From the NCBI GenBank assembly GCA_965220305.1, contig OZ244817.1:1922001-1986000 (forward strand): a DNA stretch of 64,000 nt, written 5' to 3'. Position numbers and translations under genes: made by a program. Shown piece by piece: positions 44,514 through 54,031 of the stretch. Under the pieces are notes generated by a model. That model was not told the origin of the DNA and searched no databases. It was given only the letters and a program-made list of their open reading frames with translations. Positions within the stretch are counted from its first letter, which is position 1, and the number at the start of each line of letters is the position of its first letter. The stretch is from G965220305 sp965220305. Lineage in GTDB: Bacteria; Chloroflexota; Dehalococcoidia; Lucifugimonadales; UBA3495.

Positions 44514-44761
44514 ATAACCCCAAAATCCCTCAGACCGATTCCATTAAGGAACTGGCGGCGTTCTGGGACTCCCATGACGCCACCGATTTCGAGGATGAAC
44601 TGGAAGAAGTTGCTGCGCCGGTATTGCTGCGCCGGACAGCCCTGCGCGTCCCCTTGAAACCCGAGGAGATTAAAGCCGTCGAGCAGATTGCACTGGCCAA
44701 GGGCGTCTCCTGCGAGCAATTACTCCGGGAGTGGGTCTTGAAAAAAGTCCAACTCAGTTAA
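44510..44761 (+). CDS. BrnA/CopG-like antitoxin
   Basis: 83 residues from MNNPKIPQTDSIKELAAFWD, ATG overlapping the toxin stop. SHDATDFEDELEEVAAPVLL is the toxin-binding linker typical of this group, and LKPEEIKAVEQIALAKGVSC the ribbon-helix-helix. It likely binds its own promoter and neutralises the toxin. The 3' end overlaps the convergent amidohydrolase stop by four bases. Confidence 0.8.
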   Translation: MNNPKIPQTDSIKELAAFWDSHDATDFEDELEEVAAPVLLRRTALRVPLKPEEIKAVEQIALAKGVSCEQLLREWVLKKVQLS

Positions 44762-46359
44762 GCTTCGTACACCGTCTTGCCTCCCACTATGGTCCGCTCC
44801 ACCGCAATGTCCTTGATGGTCATGGGGTCCACCTGGGTGGGGTCGGCCCCCAACACTACCAGGTCGGCCAGCTTGCCCACCTCGATGGAACCCTTGATGT
44901 CCTCGTCAAAAGAGGCGTAGGCGCTGTGGCGGGTGTATATCCGCAACGCCTCCTCCACCGTCACCTTCTGGTTGGGACCCCACTCGTTGCCCCGGCTGTC
45001 GGTGCGGGTGACGCAGCTCTGAATGCCCAGCAGCGGCTCGAAGGGGCCGGGAGGATAATCGGTTGCGCCGGTGCCCACCACGCCGTAGTCCAGGAAGGAG
45101 CGCTGGGCGAACATCCACTGCAGCCGCTCCTCGCCGTAGAAGGGCATCTTCTCCCCGTGGTGGTAAACGTAGGTGCAGAAGGGGGTGGCTATCGTGCCCA
45201 GCCGGTGCATCTTGGTGAGTATCTCCGGGTTCACCAGGGTGCAGTGCTCCACCCGGTGCCGGGGGTTGGGTCTGGGGTCGGCGGCCTGGGCCTTCTCGTA
45301 GGCGTTGAGCACCATGTCGATGGCCAGGTCGCCGTTGGCGTGGATGCACACCTGGAACCCGGCCCGGTGCATCGCCATGACGTTCTCTTCGATTTCCTCG
45401 GCGCTCATCGCCAGGATGCCGTGGTCGCAATCGCTGCCGATGTAGGGCTCCGACAGATAGGCGGTGCGGGCGGCGATGGCGCCGTCGGCCACCATCTTGA
45501 TACCGCCCAGGCGCAGCATATCGTCGCCGAAGCCTGTCTTCAGCCCGGCCTCCCGCAGCGACGGGAAGTGGGGGTGGTACATCAGGGCGTAGACCCGCAT
45601 AGACAACTCACCGGCGTCCCGGCCCTCCTGGTAGGTGACGAACTCGTCCCGGATAACCCGGGCGTCGTGGACGCTGGTGAGGCCGGCCTGGGTCAGCATC
45701 CGGCAAATGGTGCGTAGTCCCTCCCGGCGAATCTCTGGCGTGTCCGGGGGTATGAGGCCGAATCGCACCGGCTCAATGGCCCGCTCGTAGACCACGCCGT
45801 TCAACTCGCCAGTGTCCGGGTCGCGGCCTAGGCGGCCCCCGAAGGGGTCGGGAGTGTCCCGGGTGAACCCGGCGGCCTCCAGGGCCATGCTGTTCAGATA
45901 ATAGATGTGCCCGGCCCGGTGCGCCACCATTATGGGGTGGAAGCTGCTCACCGCGTCCAGGTCTTCCCGGAAGAGGAAGCGGTTCTCCGTCGTCTTGGTG
46001 TCGTCGAACTTGAAGCCCTGCACCCACTGGCCCGGGGAGCTGGTCTCCACCCGTTCCCGCAGGGCGGTCTGGATGGCGGTGATGGAGGGCAGGTCACAAT
46101 CGGCGGCCATCACGTGGCGGATGCCGCTGTTCAGCACGTGAATATGGGCGTCGATGAACCCGGGCAGCACCGTGCTGCCGGTCAGGTCCAGGACCCGGGT
46201 GTTGGGTCCCACCAGGTTGGTAAGCTCGGCGGAGCTGCCCACGCCGATGAACCTGCCGTTCAGCATGGCGACCGCTTCGGCCCGGGGCTGGCGGGAGTTC
46301 ATGGTGATGATGTTGGCGTTCCGAATTAGCGTATCCGCCTTGGCCGCAGCACTCGTCAT
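44758..46359 (-). CDS. YtcJ-like amidohydrolase (amidohydrolase 3 family)
   Basis: About 533 residues from MTSAAAKADTLIRNANIITM. Metal motif GFIDAHIHVLNSG, Lys in IKMVADGAIAAR, then CIHANGDLAIDMV and HRVEHCTLV, with the catalytic Asp in GTGATDYPPGPF. The family hydrolyses cyclic or acyl amides, with little substrate information. The frame extends upstream toward the IS4 copy, but the ATG at 46359 matches family starts. The IS4 insertion lies about 100 bases upstream and has probably changed its promoter. Confidence 0.88.
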   Translation of the reverse strand: MTSAAAKADTLIRNANIITMNSRQPRAEAVAMLNGRFIGVGSSAELTNLVGPNTRVLDLTGSTVLPGFIDAHIHVLNSGIRHVMAADCDLPSITAIQTALRERVETSSPGQWVQGFKFDDTKTTENRFLFREDLDAVSSFHPIMVAHRAGHIYYLNSMALEAAGFTRDTPDPFGGRLGRDPDTGELNGVVYERAIEPVRFGLIPPDTPEIRREGLRTICRMLTQAGLTSVHDARVIRDEFVTYQEGRDAGELSMRVYALMYHPHFPSLREAGLKTGFGDDMLRLGGIKMVADGAIAARTAYLSEPYIGSDCDHGILAMSAEEIEENVMAMHRAGFQVCIHANGDLAIDMVLNAYEKAQAADPRPNPRHRVEHCTLVNPEILTKMHRLGTIATPFCTYVYHHGEKMPFYGEERLQWMFAQRSFLDYGVVGTGATDYPPGPFEPLLGIQSCVTRTDSRGNEWGPNQKVTVEEALRIYTRHSAYASFDEDIKGSIEVGKLADLVVLGADPTQVDPMTIKDIAVERTIVGGKTVYEA

Positions 46360-46456
46360 ATCAATACCAACCGTAAGAATTTGGCATTTATACTCCCACC
46401 TTTGCCGGCAAAAGTCCACCGGGGCCGCCTTCCGCAAGGGCCTTTGAGTTATTGAA

Positions 46457-47564
46457 CTCATGTTACGCACAGGATGAGGATAATGGTAGATTAGAGCTAT
46501 GGATAAAGAGATGTTGGAACTGTACAGCGATTACCTGTTGAGTTCCTTTGGCGCCGCCACAGCGACGGGCTTGTCATCCACGGTGGAAGGCGCGGTCAGC
46601 CATGACCAAGTAACGCGCTTTCTGTCGAGGGAAGACTATGACTCCAAAACCCTATGGGAACAGGTCAAGCCGATGGTGCGCGCCATGGAACAGCCGGATG
46701 GGGTACTGATCTTTGATGACACCATCCAGGAAAAGCCCTATACGGACGAGAACGAACTGATTAGCTGGCATTTCGACCATAGCAAGAACCGTTCAGTCAA
46801 GGGAATTAACCTGCTCAACTGCATGTATTACGCTGGGGGCGCAGCGGTTCCCGTGGCCTACGAACTCATCCGAAAACCGCTGGTGTACCGCGATGAGAAG
46901 ACCGGCAGGCACAAGCGTAAGAGCGAAGTCACCAAGAATGAACTGATGCGCCGGATGTTGAGAGTCTGTCAGCGCAATCAGTTGCAATATCGCTACGTGC
47001 TGGCTGACAGTTGGTTTTCCGCCAAGGAGAACCTGGACTTCATACGCTGGGAACTGGACCGGCATTTCATTGTTGCGCTCAAGTCGAATCGGACGGCTGC
47101 ATTGAGCTATGAAGGGAAGCTGCAGGGCAACTTCTCCCGCATAGACTCGCTGGACTTGCCAGAACATCAAGCGGTGCAGTGCTGGCTGAGAGGGTTGGAG
47201 TTCCCGGTCCGGCTCGTTCGCCAAGTCTTTACAAACAAGGATGGCAGCACCGGGACATTGTATCTGGCCTCAAGCGATCTGGACTGCGATGGACCAACCA
47301 TCTGCGCGATCTACCAGAAACGGTGGAAAGTGGAGACCTTTCATAAGACGCTCAAGTCCAATGCCGCCCTTGCCAAGTCGCCTACCAGGACGGAGCGCAC
47401 CCAAAGCAACCACTGTTTCATGTCCATCTATGCGGCCTTCCGGTTGGAAGGACTCCGGTTGAAGCATGGAATGAACCACTTTGCCTTGAGAGCCAGGCTC
47501 TATCTCAAGGCCATCCGCCATGCTTTCGATGAACTCCAACTCCTTAAGGCTGCGTAACATCAGG
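46457..47564 (+). mobile_element. IS4 family element with 7-bp target duplication
   Basis: Near-identical ends CTCATGTTACGCA and CTGATGTTACGCA are inverted, and TATTGAA is duplicated at 46450-46456 and 47565-47571. The element is about 1.1 kb with a single intact transposase, so it is probably recent. Confidence 0.88.
46499..47557 (+). CDS. IS4 family transposase
   Basis: 352 residues. Catalytic residues: Asp in GVLIFDDTIQEKPY, Asp in YRYVLADSWFSAKENLDFI, and the IS4 signature Y-2-R-3-E-6-K in YQKRWKVETFHKTLK carrying the Glu. The frame is intact to a stop three bases from the inner part of the right inverted repeat. It may be active. Confidence 0.88.
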   Translation: MDKEMLELYSDYLLSSFGAATATGLSSTVEGAVSHDQVTRFLSREDYDSKTLWEQVKPMVRAMEQPDGVLIFDDTIQEKPYTDENELISWHFDHSKNRSVKGINLLNCMYYAGGAAVPVAYELIRKPLVYRDEKTGRHKRKSEVTKNELMRRMLRVCQRNQLQYRYVLADSWFSAKENLDFIRWELDRHFIVALKSNRTAALSYEGKLQGNFSRIDSLDLPEHQAVQCWLRGLEFPVRLVRQVFTNKDGSTGTLYLASSDLDCDGPTICAIYQKRWKVETFHKTLKSNAALAKSPTRTERTQSNHCFMSIYAAFRLEGLRLKHGMNHFALRARLYLKAIRHAFDELQLLKAA

Positions 47565-47684
47565 TATTGAAGTAGGATTAGGTTGCCTTGCCGTCAGCAC
47601 TACCATCCCGGTCATTCTGAAGAGCCTGCGACGAAGAATCTAAAATGTGGTGGTTGCAAAAGGGGTAGGACACCCAACAGTTTA

Positions 47685-47772
47685 GACCCTTCGGTCCGCT
47701 CCGAGCCCGCACTCCGCGAAAGCGGGGTGGTGACAGTAGGCGGCCCAGGGTGACAATCGAAAGTCTCTTGGG
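47685..47772 (-). repeat. Dispersed composite noncoding repeat, copy B
   Basis: The reverse strand contains GACTTTCGATTGTCACCCTG near one end and the CCGAAGGGTCTAAA element near the other, as in copies A and C, though the middle has diverged. It occupies most of the 300-base gap before the epimerase gene. Confidence 0.65.
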
Positions 47773-47873
47773 GTTGTGGGACGGGTGGGCAGCCCGTGTT
47801 GACGCCTAAAATAGCGCCGCCTATACTCGCATCAACCTGCCGGGAAGCTGTTTCTTAGTGAAAGGAGGATGCT

Positions 47874-48815
47874 ATGGCGATATTAGTGCTGGGCGGCACC
47901 GGGTTCATCGGCCCTCGACTCATCCGCAAGCTGGTGGAGCGGGGTCAACAGGTGGTCTGCATGGACATCAACCCCGGGGCGGCCTCTTTTGCCGGAATGG
48001 AAGACCAGGTGCGGGTCATCCGGGGCGACGTTACCCAGTTCGAGGATGTGGTCCATGCCGTCACCGTGGCCGAGCCCGACCGCATAATCAACCTGGCCTA
48101 CCTGCTGGGCGGCGGCGAAATCAACCCCCATCTGAACATGCGCCTCAACATTCTGGGCATGGACAATTGCTTCGAGGCGGCCCGCCTGTTGGGGGTCAAC
48201 CGGGTGGTCTACGCCAGCTCCATCGCCGTCAGCGGCCAGCAGAGCCACTTCGGCGACCGGCTGGTGAACGAGGACGACGGAACGTTCGGCACCAGCCAGT
48301 ACGCCACCCACAAAATCTTCAACGAGTTCCAGGCCAAGATGTACATCGACAACTACGGGCTGGCCATCACCGGCGTGCGCCCGGCCAACGTCACCGGCCC
48401 TGACAAGGTGCGCGGCTCCACCGACCATGTACAGTGCATAACCCTGCCCGCCGGTGGCGAGCTTATCAACTTCCCCTACAAGTCGATGATGCGCCTGCCC
48501 ATCCACGTGGAGGACATCGCCGAGGTGTTCACCCGGGTGTTGCTGGCCGATAGCAGTCACCACCCCGTCTACAACTCCGGCGGACACCCCATCAGCCTGG
48601 GAGACCTGGCCGACATGGTGAAGGAATACCTGCCTGACGCCCAGATTACCTTCGACAACGAAGGCGGACTGGATCAGTCGGGGAATTACATGGTGGACAA
48701 CAGCCGGCTGCGGGACGAGTTCGAGGTGGAGTACGCGCCCTTCCGCACCCGGGTGTTGGAGATTATCAACGAGGTCCGGCAGGACGCCGGGCTGCCGCCG
48801 GTGGGGGCCAGCTAG
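47874..48815 (+). CDS. NAD-dependent epimerase/dehydratase (extended SDR)
   Basis: 313 residues, start after GAAAGGAGG. The cofactor motif LVLGGTGFIGPRLI is at the N-terminus; VVYASSIAVSG supplies the catalytic Ser and YATHKIFNE the YxxxK pair. GVRPANVTGP and MRLPIHVEDIAEVF are conserved SDR blocks. Family members act on nucleotide sugars or on steroid and flavonol ketones; the substrate is unclear. The alpha/beta hydrolase gene follows 46 bases downstream, so the two probably form an operon. Confidence 0.9.
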   Translation: MAILVLGGTGFIGPRLIRKLVERGQQVVCMDINPGAASFAGMEDQVRVIRGDVTQFEDVVHAVTVAEPDRIINLAYLLGGGEINPHLNMRLNILGMDNCFEAARLLGVNRVVYASSIAVSGQQSHFGDRLVNEDDGTFGTSQYATHKIFNEFQAKMYIDNYGLAITGVRPANVTGPDKVRGSTDHVQCITLPAGGELINFPYKSMMRLPIHVEDIAEVFTRVLLADSSHHPVYNSGGHPISLGDLADMVKEYLPDAQITFDNEGGLDQSGNYMVDNSRLRDEFEVEYAPFRTRVLEIINEVRQDAGLPPVGAS

Positions 48816-48861
48816 CCGCGGAAGCAGTCCGCCAACCCCAGCCCAACTTAGGAGGTGCGAC

Positions 48862-49785
48862 ATGCCCCTAGACCCGCAAGCTCAGGCAGTTATGGAGGCG
48901 GTGGCCGCCTTGGGATTGCCGCCCAACCATACCGTCTCGCCCCAGGAGGCCCGCGCCAACGGCAAGGCCCGGGCCCGGGCACCTGGTCCGGAAGTAGCCC
49001 GGGTGGAGGACCGCAACATCCCCGGCCCCGACGGAGAGGTGCCGGTAAGAATCTATACGCCGGAAGGCTCCGGTCCCTTCCCGGTACTGGTGTGGTTCCA
49101 CGGCGGCGGCTGGGTCGTCGGCGACCTGGAATCTGCCGACGGCGTGTCCCGCCACCTGACCGTGGGCTCCGGCTTTGTGGTAGTCTCGGTGGACTACCGG
49201 CTGGCCCCGGAGACCAAGTTCCCCGGCCCCGCCGAGGACTGCTACGCCGCCACCCAGTGGGTGGCCCAGAACGCCGCCAGCATCAACGCCGACGCCGGGA
49301 AGATTGCCGTGGGCGGCGACAGCGCCGGGGGAAACCTGGCCGCCGCCGTGTCGCTGATGGCCCGGGACCGAGGGGGCCTCTCGGTGGGGTTCCAGTTGCT
49401 GGTCTACCCGGTTACCGACCGCGACTTCAGCACTGTTTCCTATTCGCAAAACGGCGACGACTACCAACTAACCCGGGACGGCATGATTTGGTTCTGGGAC
49501 CATTACCTTGCCAACGACGCCGACGCCGCGAACCCCTACGCTGCGCCCCTGCGGGCCCAGGACCTGGGGGGACTGCCGCCGGCCCTGGTCATCACCGCCG
49601 AGTACGACCCCTTGCGCGACGAGGGGGAGGCCTTCGCCCACCGGCTGGAAGCTGCGGGAGTGCCCACCGCCTGCACCCGCTACGATGGCGTGATTCACGG
49701 CTTCTTTGGCATGTTTGCGGCGGTGGACAAGGGCAAGCAGGCCATCGACCAAGCCTCGGCGGCCCTGTGCGCCGCCCTAGCCTGA
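48862..49785 (+). CDS. Alpha/beta hydrolase, hormone-sensitive-lipase family
   Basis: 307 residues, start after AGGAGG. The oxyanion-hole motif is FHGGGWVVGDLES, the nucleophile elbow GGDSAGGNLAAAV, the acid Asp in ITAEYDPLRDEGEAFA, and the His in VIHGFFGMF. These esterases cleave short-chain acyl esters. It pairs with the upstream epimerase gene. Confidence 0.92.
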   Translation: MPLDPQAQAVMEAVAALGLPPNHTVSPQEARANGKARARAPGPEVARVEDRNIPGPDGEVPVRIYTPEGSGPFPVLVWFHGGGWVVGDLESADGVSRHLTVGSGFVVVSVDYRLAPETKFPGPAEDCYAATQWVAQNAASINADAGKIAVGGDSAGGNLAAAVSLMARDRGGLSVGFQLLVYPVTDRDFSTVSYSQNGDDYQLTRDGMIWFWDHYLANDADAANPYAAPLRAQDLGGLPPALVITAEYDPLRDEGEAFAHRLEAAGVPTACTRYDGVIHGFFGMFAAVDKGKQAIDQASAALCAALA

Positions 49786-49935
49786 AGTCATCCGGCCCCT
49801 TCCCATTTGAGGGTCTTCACCCCCACCCTAACCCTCCCCCTGAATTCCCGCCCCCGCTTTCGCGAGGGTGACGTTCTTTCGCGGGAATGACGGGTATCTC
49901 AAGGGAGAGGACTTGGCCCTCCCGCCGCAAAACAT

Positions 49936-49961
49936 TAGGGGCGCACAACCGTGCGCCCCTA
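49936..49961. repeat. Palindromic repeat TAGGGGCGCAC
   Basis: A perfect 11-bp stem with AACC loop. A near-identical palindrome lies at 55627-55654. It stands between convergent genes and could act as a bidirectional terminator, but has no T-run. Half-palindromes of the TTCGCGGGAATGACGG type lie just upstream at 49880. Confidence 0.7.
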
Positions 49962-49991
49962 CCCTTACCGGCTGGAAAGCCCTCTCCAGAA

Positions 49992-51041
49992 CTAGGGCTT
50001 GAAGGAGGCGAGCACCTTGGTGGAGTTGAAGATGTAGGTCTCGTAGTAATCGACGATTTCCGGCTTGCGCTCCAACTCGGCCATGGCTCCGGCCAGGCAC
50101 ATCCAGTTCAGCATTTCCTGCTGACCGGCATCCTCGATCTGGGCGGTGGAGATGCCCCGCCAGGCATCGTAATCACCGGCCTTCAGTTCCTCGAACCGGG
50201 CTCGGTCCGACTCCACATCCGGGTACAACCAGTAGTTCTTGGGGGTCAGGAAGGCGTGGGACCAACTGGAGGAGCCGATGAGGGCCACCCGCCAGGGGCT
50301 GTCCTTCAGCGCCCGCACCGTGGCCGCGCCCACTTCCATGCACCGCTTGGGAGACGGCCCCGGAGGGTCGGGCTCCTGCTCGAACTCCACCGCGCCGCCC
50401 CGGTTCTGAATGACCTTACTGCCGTAGCAGTTGACCAGGAAGGGCACCACCGGGTAATCGAAGCCCTTGCGGTCGTAGTCCAGGTAAAGCAGGGTGTTGA
50501 GAATGGCGTGGCCCAACCCCTGCTCGTGCAGGGGCTTGTAGGCGTAGGCCATGTCGATGCCCTGGTCAATCAGGCCGCTTACCAGGGCCCGGGCGGCCTT
50601 GGAGTGTCCGGGGAACTGGAACACCTTGTCCGCCGGTTCGTTCCAGACGTTGGTCTTGGCGCTGCCGTCCCGGTTGGTGAAGGGCTGGGCCTGGATCTGG
50701 TCGTAGGCCAGCACGCAGAAAGGAGGAATAATGTCCTCCCTGAAGTTCTCGTACTGGTCGTCGCCCCATACCACCACGAAGTCGGGTTTGAAGGCGTCCA
50801 ACTCGGCCCGCAAGGCCCGGAAACCCATCACCATCCGCTGCCGCAGACGCTTGGCCGACTCCAGCCCTTCGTCCTCTCCGAACTCGATGCGCATCGGTTC
50901 GGGCCAGTTGGTGGGGTTCTTCATATCCTCGGGGACGTTCTTGTTGTTTCGCAGGGTACGATGTAGGGAAGAGTCCTTGGCCTCGTCTGGGGTAATGAAA
51001 GACGGTGAGTGAGTAAGTCCTAGACCTAGAATTTCGCCCAT
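49992..51041 (-). CDS. Class III extradiol dioxygenase (LigB-type) family protein
   Basis: 349 residues from MGEILGLGLTHSPSFITPDE after GAGAGGGG. Residues typical of the LigB fold: LTHSPSF (first metal His), PDFVVVWGDDQYENF, YAYKPLHEQGLGHAILNTL and ALIGSSSWSHAFL. The family cleaves protocatechuate- or homoprotocatechuate-like catechols; this member belongs to a divergent group with unknown substrate. It is followed downstream only by a repeat-rich gap. Confidence 0.83.
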   Translation of the reverse strand: MGEILGLGLTHSPSFITPDEAKDSSLHRTLRNNKNVPEDMKNPTNWPEPMRIEFGEDEGLESAKRLRQRMVMGFRALRAELDAFKPDFVVVWGDDQYENFREDIIPPFCVLAYDQIQAQPFTNRDGSAKTNVWNEPADKVFQFPGHSKAARALVSGLIDQGIDMAYAYKPLHEQGLGHAILNTLLYLDYDRKGFDYPVVPFLVNCYGSKVIQNRGGAVEFEQEPDPPGPSPKRCMEVGAATVRALKDSPWRVALIGSSSWSHAFLTPKNYWLYPDVESDRARFEELKAGDYDAWRGISTAQIEDAGQQEMLNWMCLAGAMAELERKPEIVDYYETYIFNSTKVLASFKP

Positions 51042-51424
51042 ATCCCCTCTCCATGCAGTTATTTTCTCGGACATGGCCGGGGTTAAACGGCCTTTTCCGG
51101 CGACAGCCAATCCCGGACTGCTGCGCCGGGAGGCTGCGTCTAGCGCCTTTTTAACAGAAGGTAGTCTCGGGTGTCAAGGACGCCCGGGGCAGCGGCAGCG
51201 CTTATAGAAACTCCTCCTTACCCCCATCGCCATCGGCCCCCGGGAGCCGGTGGGGTCTTTCGATTGCCCCCGGAAAACCGCCCACGGTGAGTTGGCCTGG
51301 CAAAGCCTCACGGGAAAGGCGCCCGTGGGGTATGGCACCGCCGCGCTCCCCTAACCCCTTCATCATCCTTCGACAGGCTCAGGATGAGCGGGGCCGGGCA
51401 GACAACCCTAAGACCCCGGGTTGC
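51042..51424. other. Repeat-rich gene-free stretch
   Basis: No gene seen. It holds a hairpin TCATCCT...AGGATGA (51363-51387) and a stray GGTCTTTCGATTG piece at about 51251, related to the dispersed composite repeat. Confidence 0.55.
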
Positions 51425-51545
51425 TGCCAGGGTCTTTCGATTGTCACCCTGAGCGGAGCGAAGGGTCTAAAGTCTCCGTCCAGCGCACTCTCCCCACCCC
51501 TGGATTCCGGCCTTCGCCGGAATGACGGTGGGGGTGACGGCCCGT
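51425..51545 (+). repeat. Dispersed composite noncoding repeat, copy C
   Basis: GGGTCTTTCGATTGTCACCC, then TGAGCGGAGCGAAGGGTCTA, a spacer, and the palindrome ATTCCGGC-4-GCCGGAAT at 51504-51523 followed by GACGGTGGGGG. Same order as copy A (31100-31225) in the opposite orientation. Confidence 0.78.
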
Positions 51546-51820
51546 CCGCCAGGACAAACTTGTCTTTACCTGGAGAATCCAAAGACCCTGGAGTTACTGG
51601 AAGCTGTCATTAACACGGGTATAAAACGAGTGTACAATAGGTGCGCGAAGAGGGGGACACAAGCCGGGCTCTCGGCAAATCGGGCGTCTGGGTCGGATGT
51701 ACGGGTCGCCTAATCTTCCCACCTTTGCTAAACTTTAGCCCTGACAGTTACTATACCGGAAGCATGGCTTCCTCCCCGGGCGGCGGAGTCCCGGGCATTC
51801 CGGTATGTGAGGAGCGAAAA

Positions 51821-52948
51821 ATGACCACCACCAAGAAAGACCCCATTCTGGTAGTGATTCAGTTGACCGGGGGAAACGATTACCTGAACACGGTAATCCC
51901 CTACGGCAACCCCCGGTACTACGATAATCGTCCCAACGTGGGCATTCCCCAGGAGCAGGTCCTGCCCATTGACGACCAGTTCGGGTTCAACCCGGCAATG
52001 GCCCCGGTCAAGGATCTCTACGACCAGGGCAAGGTGGCGGTGGTCAACGGAGTTGGCTACCCCAATCCCAACCGCTCCCACTTCCGGTCCATGGACATCT
52101 GGCATACCTGCGAGCCGGACAAGGTGGGCACCGAAGGCTGGGTGGGCCGGGTCATCCGCGACCTGGACCCCCGGGCGGAAAATGTCCTCACCGGGGTCAA
52201 CTTCGGGCGGGGGCTGCCCCGGGCCATGGCCCTCAGCGGCGTTCCCGTGGCCTCGGTGGCGGTGTTGGAGAGCTACGGCGTCCTGACGGGCATTACCGGC
52301 GAGCCCCAGCGTTCCGAGGCCCTGGACGTGTTCGCCCGCATGTACGCTCCCACCGTGGGCACCGGCCCGGTGATGGACTACCTGGGTCAGACGGGGCTGG
52401 ACGCCCTGAAAGGGGCCGACATTCTGAAGACAGCGCCGGACAAGTACGGCTCATCCATCGAGTACGCCGACAGCTCCATCAGCCGCAACCTGCAGGGCAT
52501 TGCCAAGGTGCTGCTGGCCGACCTGGGAACCCGGGTGTTCTACACCCAGCACGCCGGCTACGACACCCACGCCAGCGAGGGGCCAGTGCATCCCAAGCTG
52601 TGGACCGACCTGTCCCAGGGCATCAGCGATTTCTACGCCGACCTGAAGGAGCACGCCGCCGCCGACAACGTGCTGATGCTGGTGTTCACCGAGTTCGGGC
52701 GGCGGGTGAAGGATAACGGCTCAGGCACCGACCACGGCTCGGGCGGGGTAGCCTTCGCCGTCGGCGACCCGGTGCGGGGCGGCATGTACAGCGAGTACCC
52801 CTCGCTGAACGAGGGAGACCTGTTGGAAGGGGACCTGCACTTCAACATCGACTACCGGGGAATCTACGGGACGGTGGTGGAGAAGTGGCTGGGCTTGGAC
52901 GCCGTGCCGGTGGTGGGCGGCAACTTCGAGCAGTTGGACTTCGTGTAG
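51821..52948 (+). CDS. DUF1501 family protein
   Basis: 375 residues from MTTTKKDPILVVIQLTGGND after a GTGAGGAGCG site. The phosphatase/sulfatase-like fold shows in VVIQLTGGNDYLNTVIPYG, SHFRSMDIWHT, RVFYTQHAGYDTHASEG, VFTEFGRRVKDNGSGTDHGS and GGVAFAVGD. The Asp and His in GYDTH and TDHGS are probable metal ligands. Most DUF1501 proteins carry a Tat signal; none is present, even though the frame is open 60 codons upstream. Function is unknown. Confidence 0.87.
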   Translation: MTTTKKDPILVVIQLTGGNDYLNTVIPYGNPRYYDNRPNVGIPQEQVLPIDDQFGFNPAMAPVKDLYDQGKVAVVNGVGYPNPNRSHFRSMDIWHTCEPDKVGTEGWVGRVIRDLDPRAENVLTGVNFGRGLPRAMALSGVPVASVAVLESYGVLTGITGEPQRSEALDVFARMYAPTVGTGPVMDYLGQTGLDALKGADILKTAPDKYGSSIEYADSSISRNLQGIAKVLLADLGTRVFYTQHAGYDTHASEGPVHPKLWTDLSQGISDFYADLKEHAAADNVLMLVFTEFGRRVKDNGSGTDHGSGGVAFAVGDPVRGGMYSEYPSLNEGDLLEGDLHFNIDYRGIYGTVVEKWLGLDAVPVVGGNFEQLDFV

Positions 52949-53062
52949 CGATGCAGGCACATTTGTAGGGGCAGCCACACTTGGATGGCCCTCTGTCATC
53001 CTGCACTTCGCTTGCGAGGTTGCCTTGTTTTGAGGGCCAAGAATTATGACTGAAGTTTCATC

Positions 53063-54031
53063 TCAACATTCATAGGGCCCCAAGAACCTCTCCCCGTCAA
53101 AGTGGATGAGGTGTGTCGGAGTGTCCGCGCACCAGACTTCGGTCTCCCAAGAGATGTCCCTCAAATAGCGGGCCATGCCCCCCCGGTCAGGGAAAGCCGT
53201 GATATAGACAAGACCGGGATTTGCATCGGAAAACAAGCCTGCAAGTTCGTCGTGGCGTTTTGGGTCAACCGGGCCGTGGCTGGTTACGGACTCGGCCAAG
53301 AACAACCAGTTCTCCGCTTCAAAATAGAGAACAACGTCGGGCATTTTCCCGTGCGTGTCTATCGTCACGCCAAGTTCGGCAAGTCGCTCTTCTCGAAAGT
53401 AGCCTATCTTTTCGCCCGTGTCGCCAACATAAATTACCTCGGCTCTTGGCGCGAAACGGGGCGCAAACTCAGTGATGATTTGTTTGATCAGTTCGCTATG
53501 TTCGCCTGGTGTGAGAGTGATTTCCTCGCCCTCAGCCACCTGCACGGGAATCATCTGCATTTCACGGTGTTGCGCCCATCTCGCAGCCAAGGTTCCTTGC
53601 TCTTCGAGATAGTGGGCGAGCGTTGGATCCCATTCAGCAGTTCCAAATGTCTGGATAACGTCAAATACTTCGTCGCTAATCCGATAAGATGCCCTTGGAC
53701 TGTTGACAGGGCGGTCTGGCTCATCTGGATTGTAAAGCGTTATGCCAGCTTCAACGAATTGGTGCATGGTCTGTCGCCGGAATGTCTCACGCGTGTTTGG
53801 CGCATACTCTCGGCCGTAGTGTTCCCGGCAATATTGCATGATAGGCGTTATACCCATTAAGGGCTTGCTCGATTGGTTCCAACTGCCCGAGGGCTTGAGG
53901 TCGAGAAGGGCCAACAATGTTAGGGCTGACCTCTCGTTTTGTTGACCACGTGGCAGACCCAAGGCCGTGAGTATTTCCAGAGCTTCGTCGATTTTCCGCT
54001 GGGCCTCATGCAGATTTTCTGCTTGAGTCAT
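53063..54031 (-). CDS. BsuBI/PstI family type II restriction endonuclease
   Basis: 322 residues. An N-terminal helical domain (EILTALGLPRGQQNERSALT, LLALLDLKPSGSW) carries the MGITPIMQYCREHYGREYAP block. The catalytic part has KMPDVVLYFEAENWLFLAES followed by VTSHGPVDPKRHDEL, the family's nuclease core. By family the target is CTGCAG. The start overlaps the stop of the methylase gene by four bases, so restriction enzyme follows methylase in one transcript. Base composition is lower in GC than the neighbouring metabolic genes, a sign of transfer. Confidence 0.92.
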   Translation of the reverse strand: MTQAENLHEAQRKIDEALEILTALGLPRGQQNERSALTLLALLDLKPSGSWNQSSKPLMGITPIMQYCREHYGREYAPNTRETFRRQTMHQFVEAGITLYNPDEPDRPVNSPRASYRISDEVFDVIQTFGTAEWDPTLAHYLEEQGTLAARWAQHREMQMIPVQVAEGEEITLTPGEHSELIKQIITEFAPRFAPRAEVIYVGDTGEKIGYFREERLAELGVTIDTHGKMPDVVLYFEAENWLFLAESVTSHGPVDPKRHDELAGLFSDANPGLVYITAFPDRGGMARYLRDISWETEVWCADTPTHLIHFDGERFLGPYEC

